Origin: Heloderma charlesbogerti
Lineage: Eukaryota > Chordata > Lepidosauria > Squamata > Helodermatidae
Assembly (NCBI GenBank): GCA_026122225.1
Contig: JANEZZ010002068.1
Span: forward strand, 186,001-250,000
DNA: 64,000 nucleotides
Direction of reading: 5' to 3'
Under the pieces are notes generated by a model. It was given only the letters and a program-made list of their open reading frames with translations, did no database searches and had not been told where the DNA came from. Positions within the stretch are counted from its first letter, which is position 1, and the number at the start of each line of letters is the position of its first letter. The translations under genes were made by a program, and so were the position numbers. Below are positions 43,001 through 55,100 of this stretch, piece by piece.

Positions 43001-46000
43001 CCTTTTCTCCTCTTGCAAGGAACTCACACGGTCCTCTTCCTCTCTGTTTCATCCCCACAACAACCCTATGAGGTAGGTTAGGCTGAGAGGCAGGGACTGG
43101 CCCCAAAGTCACCCAGTGAGCTTCCTGGCCCCAGTGGGGACTCGAACCCGGGTCTCCTGAGTCCCAGTCCAATGCTCTCACCGCTACACCTCAAAGTTCT
43201 GCTTGGGATGCCACAGGGGTAGAATCCTAGAATAGTAGGGTTGGAAGGGTCCTGTAAGACCATCCAGTCCAACCCCCTGCTCAATGCAGGAATCCAAGTC
43301 AAATTTTTCTCTCCCTCTCCCCTCAAGATACACTTCCCTGGTGATACTAAGGAGAGTTTCTGACCATCTCCCATTTTTTTCTCACCCCGCCCCCTGTCAT
43401 CTACAAGCGGCAGCACTGTTACTCTCCCCATGCCTACCCCCTATACACAGGGGGGTGATCTCACCTTATGGGAGAGATAGAAGCCGTCATGAGCGCCTGT
43501 CAGCTGGAGCGACTTCTCGTACGCTTCCTCCCACGTCAAGCCTCTGTCGACGCTGATCTAAAGCGGCGGGGGGGGGGGGGATAGACAGGTAAGAAAGGCA
43601 GCTGCATTTGTGAGAGATAAATGCCCCCCATTCCTACCACCACCTCACCCATGCAACAGGAATACATTTGAAGGGGAACGAGGGACCACAGCCATCTTCC
43701 CCAACTGGGTGCCCTTCGGATGTGCCGAAGCACAGCGTCCATCTTCACAGCACAGATGCTGGGAGTTGCAGTCCGAAAAAATCTGGAGGGCCTAGTTTGG
43801 GGAAAGTGGCTTTACGCAGAGAATTGTTGTGTTCATTTCACCAAAAGATGGAACCCCCCAGCCGCTAATTCAGACTCCCTGAAACGTTCAATTCAACAGG
43901 AAAAAAATAAGCGTCAATTAAAGTAAGCATGTAAATCCCACCTCCTATGGATTTAACCTATATCCCTGGGTCTGCCAGGATCATCATGGCCTTATATAAA
44001 TCTAGGGTGCGGCCACACTTGGAAGGCTGTGAACAGTTCTGGTCACCACACCTAAAAAAGGATGCTGTAGATTTGGGAAAAGGTGCAGAAAAGGGCAGCT
44101 AAAATGATCAAGGGGCTGGAGCATCTCCCCTACAAGAGAAGGTTACAAAAGCTGGGATGGTTTAGCTTGGAAAAAAAGGAGGGTCAAGGGAGACATGAGA
44201 GAGGTCTGCAAAGTTATGCATGGGGTGGAGAATGTGGAGAGGGAGACGTTTTTCTTCCTCCCTCATAGTACTTGAACCCAGTGGGGTCATCCCATGAAGC
44301 TGGTGGGTGGGAGATTCAGGACAGATCAAAGGAAGGATTTCTTCACACAGCACAAACTATGGGATTTGCTACCACAGGATGTACTGATGGCCACCCATTT
44401 GGAGGGCTTTAAAAGGGGGTTAGACAAATTCCTGGAGGAAAAGGCTATCAGTGGCTACTAGTCCTGATGGCTATGTGCTACCTCCAGCACCAGAGGCAGT
44501 GAGCCTGTGTGCAGCAGTTGCTGGGGAACATGGGTGGGAGGGTGCTGTTGTGCTCGTGTCCTGCTTGTGGGTTCCTGGTCGACAGCTGATTGGCCACTGT
44601 GTGGACAGAATGCTGGACTGGATGGACCCTTGGTCTGATCCAGCAGGGCTCATCTTTCATTCGCTACCTATGCTTTTATATGATCTAACATAGGCTCCCC
44701 GAAACCTGGTGCTCTCCAGATGTGTGGACCCTGCTGGCTGAGGATTGTGGGAGTTGTTGTCCAACGCGACTGGGGGATGCTGGACATGGGCCTGCGAAAA
44801 AACAGGCTGCGTTTGCCAGCAGCAACATTACAGTTCTTAGGGAAGCCCGTGGTCGTTTGGTGGGGTGGGGCCGGCGGGGGGGAATGTGCTGCTGAATTTC
44901 GGTCTGTTTTTCCGCAGTCCACAGTCTTCCAGATCTCATGGATCCAAGAGGATAGCTTCAGAGTTTTGTGCTCCATGGACAAGCCTCTCCCCTCTCCCAG
45001 TGCGGTCGCAAAGAGATCGGAAGCTTCTGCACCCTGTTTTTAAGCTAACCGCGCTTCGTCGTTACATCCAAGAAGGGCAAACGGTGCTTCAGTTCTTCAG
45101 CCCTTCCCTAACTAAACCTGCCACGCAATCCATTCATTTGCAATTACGGTGTTGTTTTAATTGCTGAGAATGGATTTTATTAACGTTTTAGCAATTTTTA
45201 GGTATTTTATCTGTACTTTAAAGTACATTATGATGTATTGTGTGAACCACTTAGAGGTATTTTTAAATATGTTCAGTGGTACATAAATCATTTGGGTCCA
45301 GCTTCCGCTGATTCGACAGCTACGGCCTTTCCTGGACAGGGATAAGCTAGCTACAGTAGTGCACGCGCTGGTCACTTCCCGATTAGACTACTGCAATGCA
45401 CTTTACGTGGGGCTGCCCTTGAAGACGACTCGGGAGTTGCAGCCAGTGCAAAATGCGGCAGCTAGACTGCTGTGAAGCTAGACTTCACAACATCTCGTGA
45501 AGATCACATAACACTGGTTTTAAATGAATTGCACTGGCTGCTAATACGCTTCCAGTCGGAATTCAAGGTTGTGGGGATGACACTGAAAGCCTCGATATTT
45601 GGGGGAGCGCCTCTCCCTATATACGCCTGCCCGAGGACTGAGATCTGTTGGACAGGCCTTCCTCTGCATCCCACCAGCGCAAGACATACACTACAATGGG
45701 ACATGGGAGAGGGCCTTCTCTGCTGTGGCCCCCCAGTTGTGGAAGGCCCTCCCCTTGGAGGCCTAATTGCCACAGACATTGTCACCAAGTGTCACAGGCA
45801 CCAAGTCAAAACACAGCTTTTTTCCCAAGCCTTGGAGAGCTAAATGCATTCCCTAAAGTAGCAGACTGTTTTAAATGTTGTATTGTTTTAGATTTTAAAT
45901 TGGTATTAATCTTGCTTAATGGGGCCACGGTGGCTTAGTGATTAAGATGCTGAACTGCAGACTGGAAGGTTGGCAGGTCAGCAGTTCGAGACCCGAGTGC

Positions 46001-49000
46001 TGTGTGACGGAGTGAGCTCCCGTCTTCAGTCCCAGCTTCGGCCAACCTAGCAGTTCGAAAGCAAGAAATTGCAAGTAGATAAATAGGTACCGCCTCGGCG
46101 GGAAGGGTAACAGCATTCCATGCACCTCGGTGTTCAGTCATGCCGGCCACATGACCACGGAAGCGTCTTTGGACAGCGCTGGCTCTTCGGCTTAGAAACG
46201 GGGATGAGCACCGCACCCTAGAGTTGGACACGACTGGTTGGGGACACCTTTACCTTTTTAATGGTTTAATATGTTTTAGCCTTTGTTTTAGACTGTCTAC
46301 ACTGATTTTATCTGTACACTGCACTGACATCCTAATGATACAGAGTGGGACATAAACGTTTTAACTGATAGAGGGTGGGATATAAATGTTTTTATCTGTA
46401 CACTGCCCGGAGATCCTAATGATATAGGGTGGGATATAAACGTTTTTATCTGTACCCCTAATGATATAGAGTGGGACATAAATGTTTTAACTGATAAGGC
46501 CGAAGAAGCTGAAGTTGATCGGTTCTATAAAGACCTACAACACCTTCTAGAACTAACACCAAAAAAAGATGTCCTCTTCATCATAGGGGATTGGAATGCT
46601 AAAGTAGGAAGTCAAGAAATCACCGGGATAACAGGCAAGCAGGGCCTTGGTGTACAAAATGAAGCAGGACAAAGGCTAATAGAGTTTTGCCAAGAGAACA
46701 CGCTGATCATAGCAAACGCTCTTTTCCAACAGCACAAGAGGCGACTACACATGGACATCACCAGATGGTCAATATCGAAATCAGATTGATGATGTCCTTT
46801 GCAGCCAAAGATGGAGAAGCTCTATACAGTCAGTCAAAACAAGACCTGGAGCTGACTGTGGCTCAGATCAGGAGCTGCTTCTTGCAAAATTTCAGCTTAA
46901 ATTGAAGAACATAGGGAAAACCACTAAACCATTCAGGTATGACCTAAATCATATCCCATATGAATATACAGTGGAGGTGACCAATAGATTTCAGGGATTA
47001 GACCTGATAGACAGAGTGCCTGAGGAACTATGGACGGAGGTCCGTAACATTGTTCAGGAGGCAGCAACTCAATCCATCCCAAAGAAAAAGAAATGCAAGA
47101 AAGCAAAGTGGCTGTCTGATGAGGCTTTACAAGTCACTGAGGAAAGAAGGGAAGCAAAAAGCAAGGGAGAAAGGGGAAGATATACCCAACTGAATGCAGA
47201 TTTCCAGAGAATAGCAAGGAGAGACAAGAAGGCCTTCTTAAATGAACAGTGCAAAGAAATCGAGGAAAACAACAGAATGGGAAAGACTAGAGATCTCTTC
47301 AAGAAAATTGGAGATCTCAAGGGAACGTTTTGTGCAAAGACGGGCATGATAAAGGACAAAGAAGGCAGGGACCTAACAGAAGCAGATGAGATTAAGAAGA
47401 GGTGGAAAGAATACACAGAAGAACTATACAGGAAAGATCTTAATGTCCCTGATAGCCATGATAGTGCGGTCACTGAACTTGAGCCAGACATCCTAGAGAG
47501 TGAAGTCAAGTGGGCCTTAGGAAGCATTACTAACAACAAAGCTGGTGGAGATGACAGTATTCCAGCTGAGCTATTTAAGATCCTAAAAGATGATGATGCC
47601 AACAAATCTGGAACACTCAACAGTGGCCACAAGACTGGAAAAGATCAGTTTACATTCCAGTTCCAAAGAAGGGCAATGACAAAGAGTGTTCAAACTACCA
47701 TACAATTGCACTCATTTCACATGCCAGCAAGGTTATGCTCAAAATCCTACAACCTAGGCTTCAGCTGTATGTGAACCGAGAAGTACAAACTGGGTTTTGA
47801 ATAGGCAGAGGAACTAGAGATCAAATCGCCAACATTTGCTGGATCGTGGAGAAAGCAAGAGAATTCCAGAAAAATGTCCATTTCTGCTTCATTGACTACG
47901 CTAAAGCCTTTGATTGTGTGGATCACAACAAACTGTGGCAAATTCTTAAAGAGAAGGGAGTACCAGACCACCTTACCTTTCTCCTGAGAAACCTGTACGA
48001 GGGTCAAGAAGCAACAGTAAGAACCGGACATGGAACAACCGATTGGTTCAAAATTGGGAAAGGAGTACGACAAGGCTGTATATTGTCGCCCTGCTTATTT
48101 AATTTATATGCAGAGTACATCATGAGAAATGCCAGGATGGATGAATCACAGGTCGGAATTAAGATTGCTGGGAGAATTATCAACAACCTCAGATACGCAG
48201 ACGATACCACCCTAATGGCAGAAAGCAAAGAGGATCTAAAGAGCCTCTTGTTGAGGGTGAGAGTGGAGAGTGCAAAAGCTGGCTTGAAACTCAGCATTAA
48301 AAAAACTAAGATCATGGCATCTGGCCCCATCACGTCCTGGCCTATAGAAGGGGAAGAAATGGAAGCAGTGACAGATTTTATTTTCTTGGGCTCCAAGATC
48401 ACTGCAGACGGTGACTGCAGCCATGAAATTAAAAGACGCTTGCTCCTTGGGAGGAAAGCTATGGCAAACCTAGACAGCATAGTAAGAGGCAGAGACATCA
48501 CCTTGCCGACAAAGGTCCGCATAATCAAAGCTATGGTTTTCCCAGTAGCAACATATGGCTGTGAGAGCTGGACTATAAGGAAGGCTGAGCACCAAAGAAT
48601 TGATGCTTTTGAACTGTGGTGCTGGAGAAGACTCTTACGAGTCCTCTGGACCGCAAGGGGGATCCTAAAGGAAATCAACCCTGACTGCTCATTGGAAGGA
48701 TAGACACTGAAGCTGAGGCTCAAATATTTTGGCCACCTAATGCGAAGAGAAAACTCCCTGGAAAAGACCCTGATGCTGGGAAAGATTGAAGGCAAAAGGA
48801 GAAGGGGACGGCAGAGGATGAGATGGCTAGATAGCATCACCAATGCAATGAATATGAACTTGAGCACACTCCGGGAGAGAGCAGAGGACAGGAAGGCCTG
48901 GCGTGCTCTGGTCCATGGGGTCACGAAGAGTCAGACACGACTTAACGACTGAACAACAACATAAATATTTTTATCTGTACCCCTAATGACACAGAGTGGG

Positions 49001-52000
49001 ACATAAATGTTTTAACTGATATAGTGTGGGACAGAAATGTTTTTATCTGTATGCTGCACTGAGATCCTAATGATATAGGGTGGGATAGAAATGTTTTTAT
49101 CTGTATGCTGCCCTGAGAGCCTAATGATATTGGGTGGGATATAAATGTTTTTATCTGTACCCCTAATGATATAGAGTGGGACATAAATGTTTTAACTGAT
49201 ATGGGGTGGGATATAAATGTTTTTATCTGTACGCTGCCCTGAGAGCCTAATGATATCGGGTGGGACATAAGTGTTTTAAATAAAAAGTAAAAAAAATAGA
49301 AAATAAAATCTATTAAATAACGTTTAAACCAACCTCCCCACACCTGGCGCCGTCACCCCAGAGGATGTGTGGGACTAAAACTACCATCGTCCCCAGCCAC
49401 CACAGCCATTGGTGGGGGCTGAACTCTGGCAGGTACCTGGAGTGTGCCCAGTCGGAGGACAGAAGGCATAGACGATGCTGGGCTCAGCCCATCCTTACCT
49501 TGTAGAAGACCACCTGTCCGTCCTGGGGGTGTCCAGGCGTCAGGAAAACCTCTTTGCTCTCCTCGTAGATTTCATCGATGCCGGGGGCCAGGTCTGGGGG
49601 TGGGTGGGAAGAGAAGGTTGCAAAACTGAGCGGAGAGACTTTGCCAGGTTTTACGGAGCACGGACAACACATGTCAGTTGCTCCACAAGCCCCCTGGCTG
49701 CTGCCTTTCCCACCATTAGGTCCACAGCACGCTCAAGCAGCACTGGATGTCATGCTGTGGGTGGTGGCCCTGGCCCCAGTGGGAAGGACTACCTTAAAAA
49801 ACAGAGGCATCCACTCCTTTTGCAAGGGATACTGCCATGACATCACAGAATGGCAAAGGAGGCATTATAAGAACTCCTCCCTCCTGGCCTCGCTACGTAC
49901 ATGGGGAATAGATGGCTCAACAACACTACAAGCGACAAAGGTCTTGGAATTGTTGTCCATCACAAGCTGAATAGGAGTCCACAATGTGATGTGGCTGCAA
50001 AAAAGGCCAATGCTCTTTTGAGCTGCATTAATAGATGTACAGCTTCCAAGTCCCGGGAAGTCCTAGTTCTCCTCTACTCGGCACTGGGTAGGCCTCATCT
50101 GGAGTACTGTGTCCAGTTCTGGGCACCACACTTTAAGAAGGATGCAGACAAGCTGGAAGGGGTTCAGAGGAGGGCAATGAAGATGATCAGGGGACTGGAA
50201 ACAGAGCCCTGTGAGGAGAGACTGAAAGAACTGGGCATGCTTAGCCTTGAGAAGAGAGGACTGAGGGGAGATAGGATAGTGCTCTTCAAGGACGTGAAAG
50301 GTTATCACAGAGAGGAAGGCCAGGATCTCTTCTCGATCATCCCAGAGTGCAGGACACAGAATCACGGGCTCAAGCTGCAGGAAGCCAGATTCCGGCTGAA
50401 CGTCAGAAAAAACATCCTGACTGTTAGAGCAATACGACAATGGAACCGATTCCCTAGGGAGGTGGTGGGCTCTCCCACACTGGAGGCCTTTAAGGTGAAG
50501 CTGGACGGCCACCTGTCAGGGACGCTTTGCCTTGGATTCCTGCATTGAGCAGGGGGTGGACCTGATGGTCTCACAGCCCCTTCCAACTTTACTGTTCTGT
50601 GATTCTATGGCACTTTCCAAAGAAAAGGTATGAGAGGGCCCTGCGCCCAGGGGCGGGCAGTCTAAATCAGGCACAGGGAAGTAGCAGAGGAAGAGGCAAT
50701 GGAGGTAGCAGGGGTGAGCGGGCGGGAGGGCGGGGAAGTATGCAATGACTTTGATTGCACAGACTTGGGCTTAGCTACAAACCCCTTTTCCAGGCTCTGA
50801 ACATTTCTTCATATAACCAAGAACAGGAATGGTTGGCTGGAAGCCCAGATGCGGACTCAGAACTACCTGATCGCACCTCAAGGGGAGTCTGTGGGGTGGT
50901 GAGAACGTGCTGCTGAATTTCACTCCAGGCAGAGCAGCAATGAAGGGGCCGGCGGACACAGCAGAGCTGTGTTGCGCTGCCAAGACTCATGCGTTCTGGA
51001 AGGGCAAAGGAGCCCTGGTGGTTCCAGAGTGGGGGAAGAGGCGGGCCAGAAGAGAGCTCTTGAGTGGCCCCCTGCCCCTTCTGGCGATGGGAGGCCTCCC
51101 CCTGCACGGCAGAGCTCGGCGGAAAGAGGGGAGGCCAGAACTGCAGATCATGCAGGGAGGCGACGGGCCTCCTCCTCGCTTCAGGCTCCCAGGAACCCAG
51201 AATGAATTTATCAAGTTCTTCTCGCGGCACATGGTTTGTGGGAGGCTCCGCCCCTTACCTAGAATGCCCATGTCGTATTTGCCGTCTTTCTTGTCCTTGT
51301 CGATCAGGTAGTCGAACGTGTCGCTAAAGTACTGGAAGAGCAGGTTCTGCGTGTGAACCTCCAGGCCCAAGATGCGGTTCAGGAACTTGGTGATGGAGCA
51401 GTCTGCCGGGACAAAGGAAGCCCCACTTAGTTCCTCTCCCACACCAGATCCCCCCCACCCCCGGAAAGAGCAGGCAGAGCTCAGCCCTGCAGGGCTGACT
51501 TTGCTTTCCACTAGAAACCAGAGATCCAGCAGCTGGAGCCAGGCACAAACTGGGGCTTGGTGGTGGTAGTGGGGAGACAGCGGGGGGGGGGCATATACTC
51601 TTAGAATTCAGTACCAGGGTGACTCTGAGCACAGGCTTAGACCAGGAGTTTGTGATCAGAATCACGATCACAAGTCCTTGCGTACAAAAATAAGAATAAT
51701 AAATAAAATAATTAATAAATACAATAATTAATAAAGAAAGAAAAATGATAAGGAATGAAAAATGCATTCGTGGTTCCCTACCACCCCCAAGCGTTCTTTT
51801 TCAGCTATCTAATTTGGAGGGGAGGAAGCATTTCAGTTGTTGTTACTGTCAGTTAGACAATAGAAACCCTTTTTGTCAATCTACTGCAAGTCACCCAGAG
51901 ATCTCCCAGTAGATCCCAATCTACGTTTCGCCTGCCCCTGCGCTTGGCGACCCCACGCGATGAACCAAGTCTCAGTTCCAGGGCTGCCCCTTTCTTCACA

Positions 52001-52146
52001 GGCTCTCCAGGGTTACAGCAGGAGAGGCCTTTATGTGGCCCTGGCTCTAAGTTCAAAAGCCACCGCAAGTGATCCATTCAGGCCTCTGGATCCCCTGGGA
52101 GCTGCCTGGGCAGGCTGAGAGAGAGAGAGAGAGAGAGAGAGTGAGA

Positions 52147-52188
<42 letters not shown>

Positions 52189-55100
52189 ATGGGGTGATCG
52201 AAAGAAAGGCAGAAAAAGAAAATGAGAACCCAGGGGATGGCCAAAAGGAGAGAGAGAGAACAAACATGAACAGGGGGCAGCCGAGAGAGGGAGAACGAAC
52301 AGCAGAGGGGGTCAGAGAGAGAAGGAATGATAGAATGAACAGGGATGGTTTAAGAGGGGGGGGGAGGGAGAGAGAGAGAGAACAAACAGGGTGACAGAGA
52401 GAGGGGGCGAAATCAGAGAATGAACAGGGGGTGGAGAGAGAGAGAATGAACAAATGAACAGGGCGTGGAGAGAGAGAGAGAATACAATCAGGGGGTGGCA
52501 GAGAGGGAACGAGCATATGAACAGGAGGTGACCCGAGAGAGAGAACAAACAGGGGTGGAGTGAGAAGGAGAAAGAATGGACAGTGGATGGTGAGAGAGAG
52601 AAAACAAACAGGGTGGCGCACAGAGAAAGAGGGGGGAATGAGAGAATGAACAGGGGGTGTCCCAAGAGAGAGAGAACGAGAACAAACGGTGTGGCTCAAG
52701 AGAAAATACAAGCAGGAGGTGGCAGAAAGAGAGGGAACGAGAGAAAGAATGGGGTGGACTGAGAGAAAGAATGAACAGGGGGTGGCAAGAGAGAATGAAC
52801 AGGAGGTGGCACACAGAGAAAGAGGAAGGAATGAGAGTATGAACGGGGTGGCCTGAGCGGGAGAGAACAAATGGAGGTGGAGTGAGAGAGAGAGGGAGAG
52901 AAGGAACAGGGGGTGGCTGTCAGGAGCACTCTGGCGGCTTCTCCCAGTAGATTCCAATAGCCAACTCAAGACACAGAGGAAAGGATTTCTTTTCAAAGCT
53001 TTAATCCTTTTACAACTTAATGATTCTTTCAGATGCTAATTACCAGCAACTAAGCAAAGAACAGCAGGGTAGTCTAAGTTTCAAGTAGTCAGTTGATCCC
53101 AGTTTGAAAGAGAGTCACTTGAAGACCCAGAACTTATGCACTAGGGAGAGATCCTCCCTCTTTCCCTTGGCTCCACGGGAGGTGGCCATTGCTTGCACGC
53201 CGAACGGGCACTACGCCTCCTTTCTGCGCCCTCCATCGCTCGTCACTCTTTGCATCTGCGTCAAGTCAAGCGTCTAAGAAGCCCCCCTCCCGCATTCCCT
53301 CACTGCCAGGGTTGCTCTCTATCTCTGGAATGCCGGTAGGAAGAATCTCTGCCAGGTGCTGAGCCTGGGAGGGATGAGCTGGCCCCTCTCCCATGGATAG
53401 CTGTTCCTCCTCAGAATCCGAACTGCTCTTGAGGCTCTCTGGGCTTAGTTTCCACCCTGACAGTGGCAGAGCGAGAGAGAACGAACAAGCGAACGAAGAG
53501 GGGGTGGCCCGAGAGACAGAATGAACAGGTGGTGACCTGGCCCACTTTTGGTTCTGGCCCCACCTTTCACCAGCCCATGCCCCCCTCCCAAGAGAACGTG
53601 GCCCTCAACAGAAAAAAAAGGTTTCCCTCCCCGGAGTGAGGGTTTTCTGACAGCCAGAGAAAAAATTCTTTTGGGGACAGAATCCGGAGGGTCAAAAACA
53701 TACCTTTCTCCACAGTCACAAAGCCGTAGCGCATCTCTTTGCAACAGATTCCGACTGAAAGTAGGCTCTGCTTCATGTCTGGGAGCAGCAAATTACAGAA
53801 ATACAATACATAAGCAAATCCAAAGCTGTATTTGTTCTTACTGGAATATTTCTACCTATTTTCATTGGAATAAAATTAAAAACCAATATAACTGGGGGGT
53901 GGGTTGGAATACTTCTACATATTTTAAAGTGCATCAACTCAGAGTACATTTTCCTTATTCCCCAAGCTGGTCCAGATGTCTTGGACTGCAACTCCCATGT
54001 TGGCTGGGGGATGCTGGGAGTTGTAGTCCAAGACATCTGGAAGGTTTGGGGAGGCTGATTTAGACTTTAAGAAAAAATATAAAGGAACAGAAAGCTGTTT
54101 CATGTCATAATTTCAGCATGCTCTAAGAGCTGGGTGTGTTTATCTGCTTTCCAAGGACAGTCACCCCCAAAATGTGAATTACAGCTTGATATTGTATCTG
54201 TCCTAGCTTCCCCAATATGTATCTGTTCACTGTGTTGCTAATTAATTGTACGGAAGCCCTGTCTTTCCAGAATGGGAGACTTTTCTGCCGCTCTGCTCCC
54301 CCAGTCACTGGCACTGATTTCATGGTGCCTCCATTTTAAGAGGGATGCGATTTTTCAGATGGAGCAGGGCTTGTTTCACTGTGGCCCCAGAGGGCAGGAC
54401 TAGAACCAAGGGCCGGCTGTTGCAGGGAAGTGAATTTGGGAGAAGCTCCCTAAAGACGAGAGCTCTTCAGCAGGGGAACAGAGACCACCTGGAGGTGGCA
54501 GGCTCTCTTCCGCTGGGAGTATTGAGGCAGAGCCCACCACCACGCAGTCCCTTCCAGCTCTACGGATCTATGATAAAAGGCTGCGAGGTTCTGGCCGATC
54601 CAAAATCCATCGCTGCAGTTTGAGCCAGGGGCCATCCCGGCTTGCAGCTCATGCCCTGAACTGCAATGACGCCAGCTTCTCATTTTCGTTTCGAGCCAAC
54701 AAGGCCCTCCCTCTGCCCCCCGGATGTCCTTACCCTGGAAGAAAGTGGCATCTCCTCCCTGGTAACCCTTGGGCACCGGGACTTTGTTCTCCGACTGGTT
54801 GAGGATGGTGAGCAGGACTTTGTCGAGGGCTCTGGACCCATACTGGGGAGGGGAGGAAGAGAAGAAGATCAAAGGCTCTGGATTCGGTTTGGCGTGGCTT
54901 AGGCTCCAGTGTTTGCAGCTGGGCAAGTTGTGGGGGCGGGGGAGAGGGCAGGAAGGGTCACTAAACACCAAACTGTCGCCCATCCAATCCAGGGTTTGCA
55001 AAAGGGCCTTGAAACGTGGTCTGGCGGCCACAGCCTGGCATGAACATTGGAACTGTTGCAGATGGAAAACCAAAGCATCTCCCGGCTTGTTTCGCACACA

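Noticed and set aside
46290..49275. Tandem ISLG/QIKTF-type peptide repeats on the minus strand.
   Set aside because: They are translations of the L2-tail-derived minisatellite and not protein repeats.
52031..52996. A 321-codon minus-strand frame rich in Ser, Leu and Pro.
   Set aside because: It is the complement of the GA-rich minisatellite plus part of the LTR; low complexity and no conserved motif.
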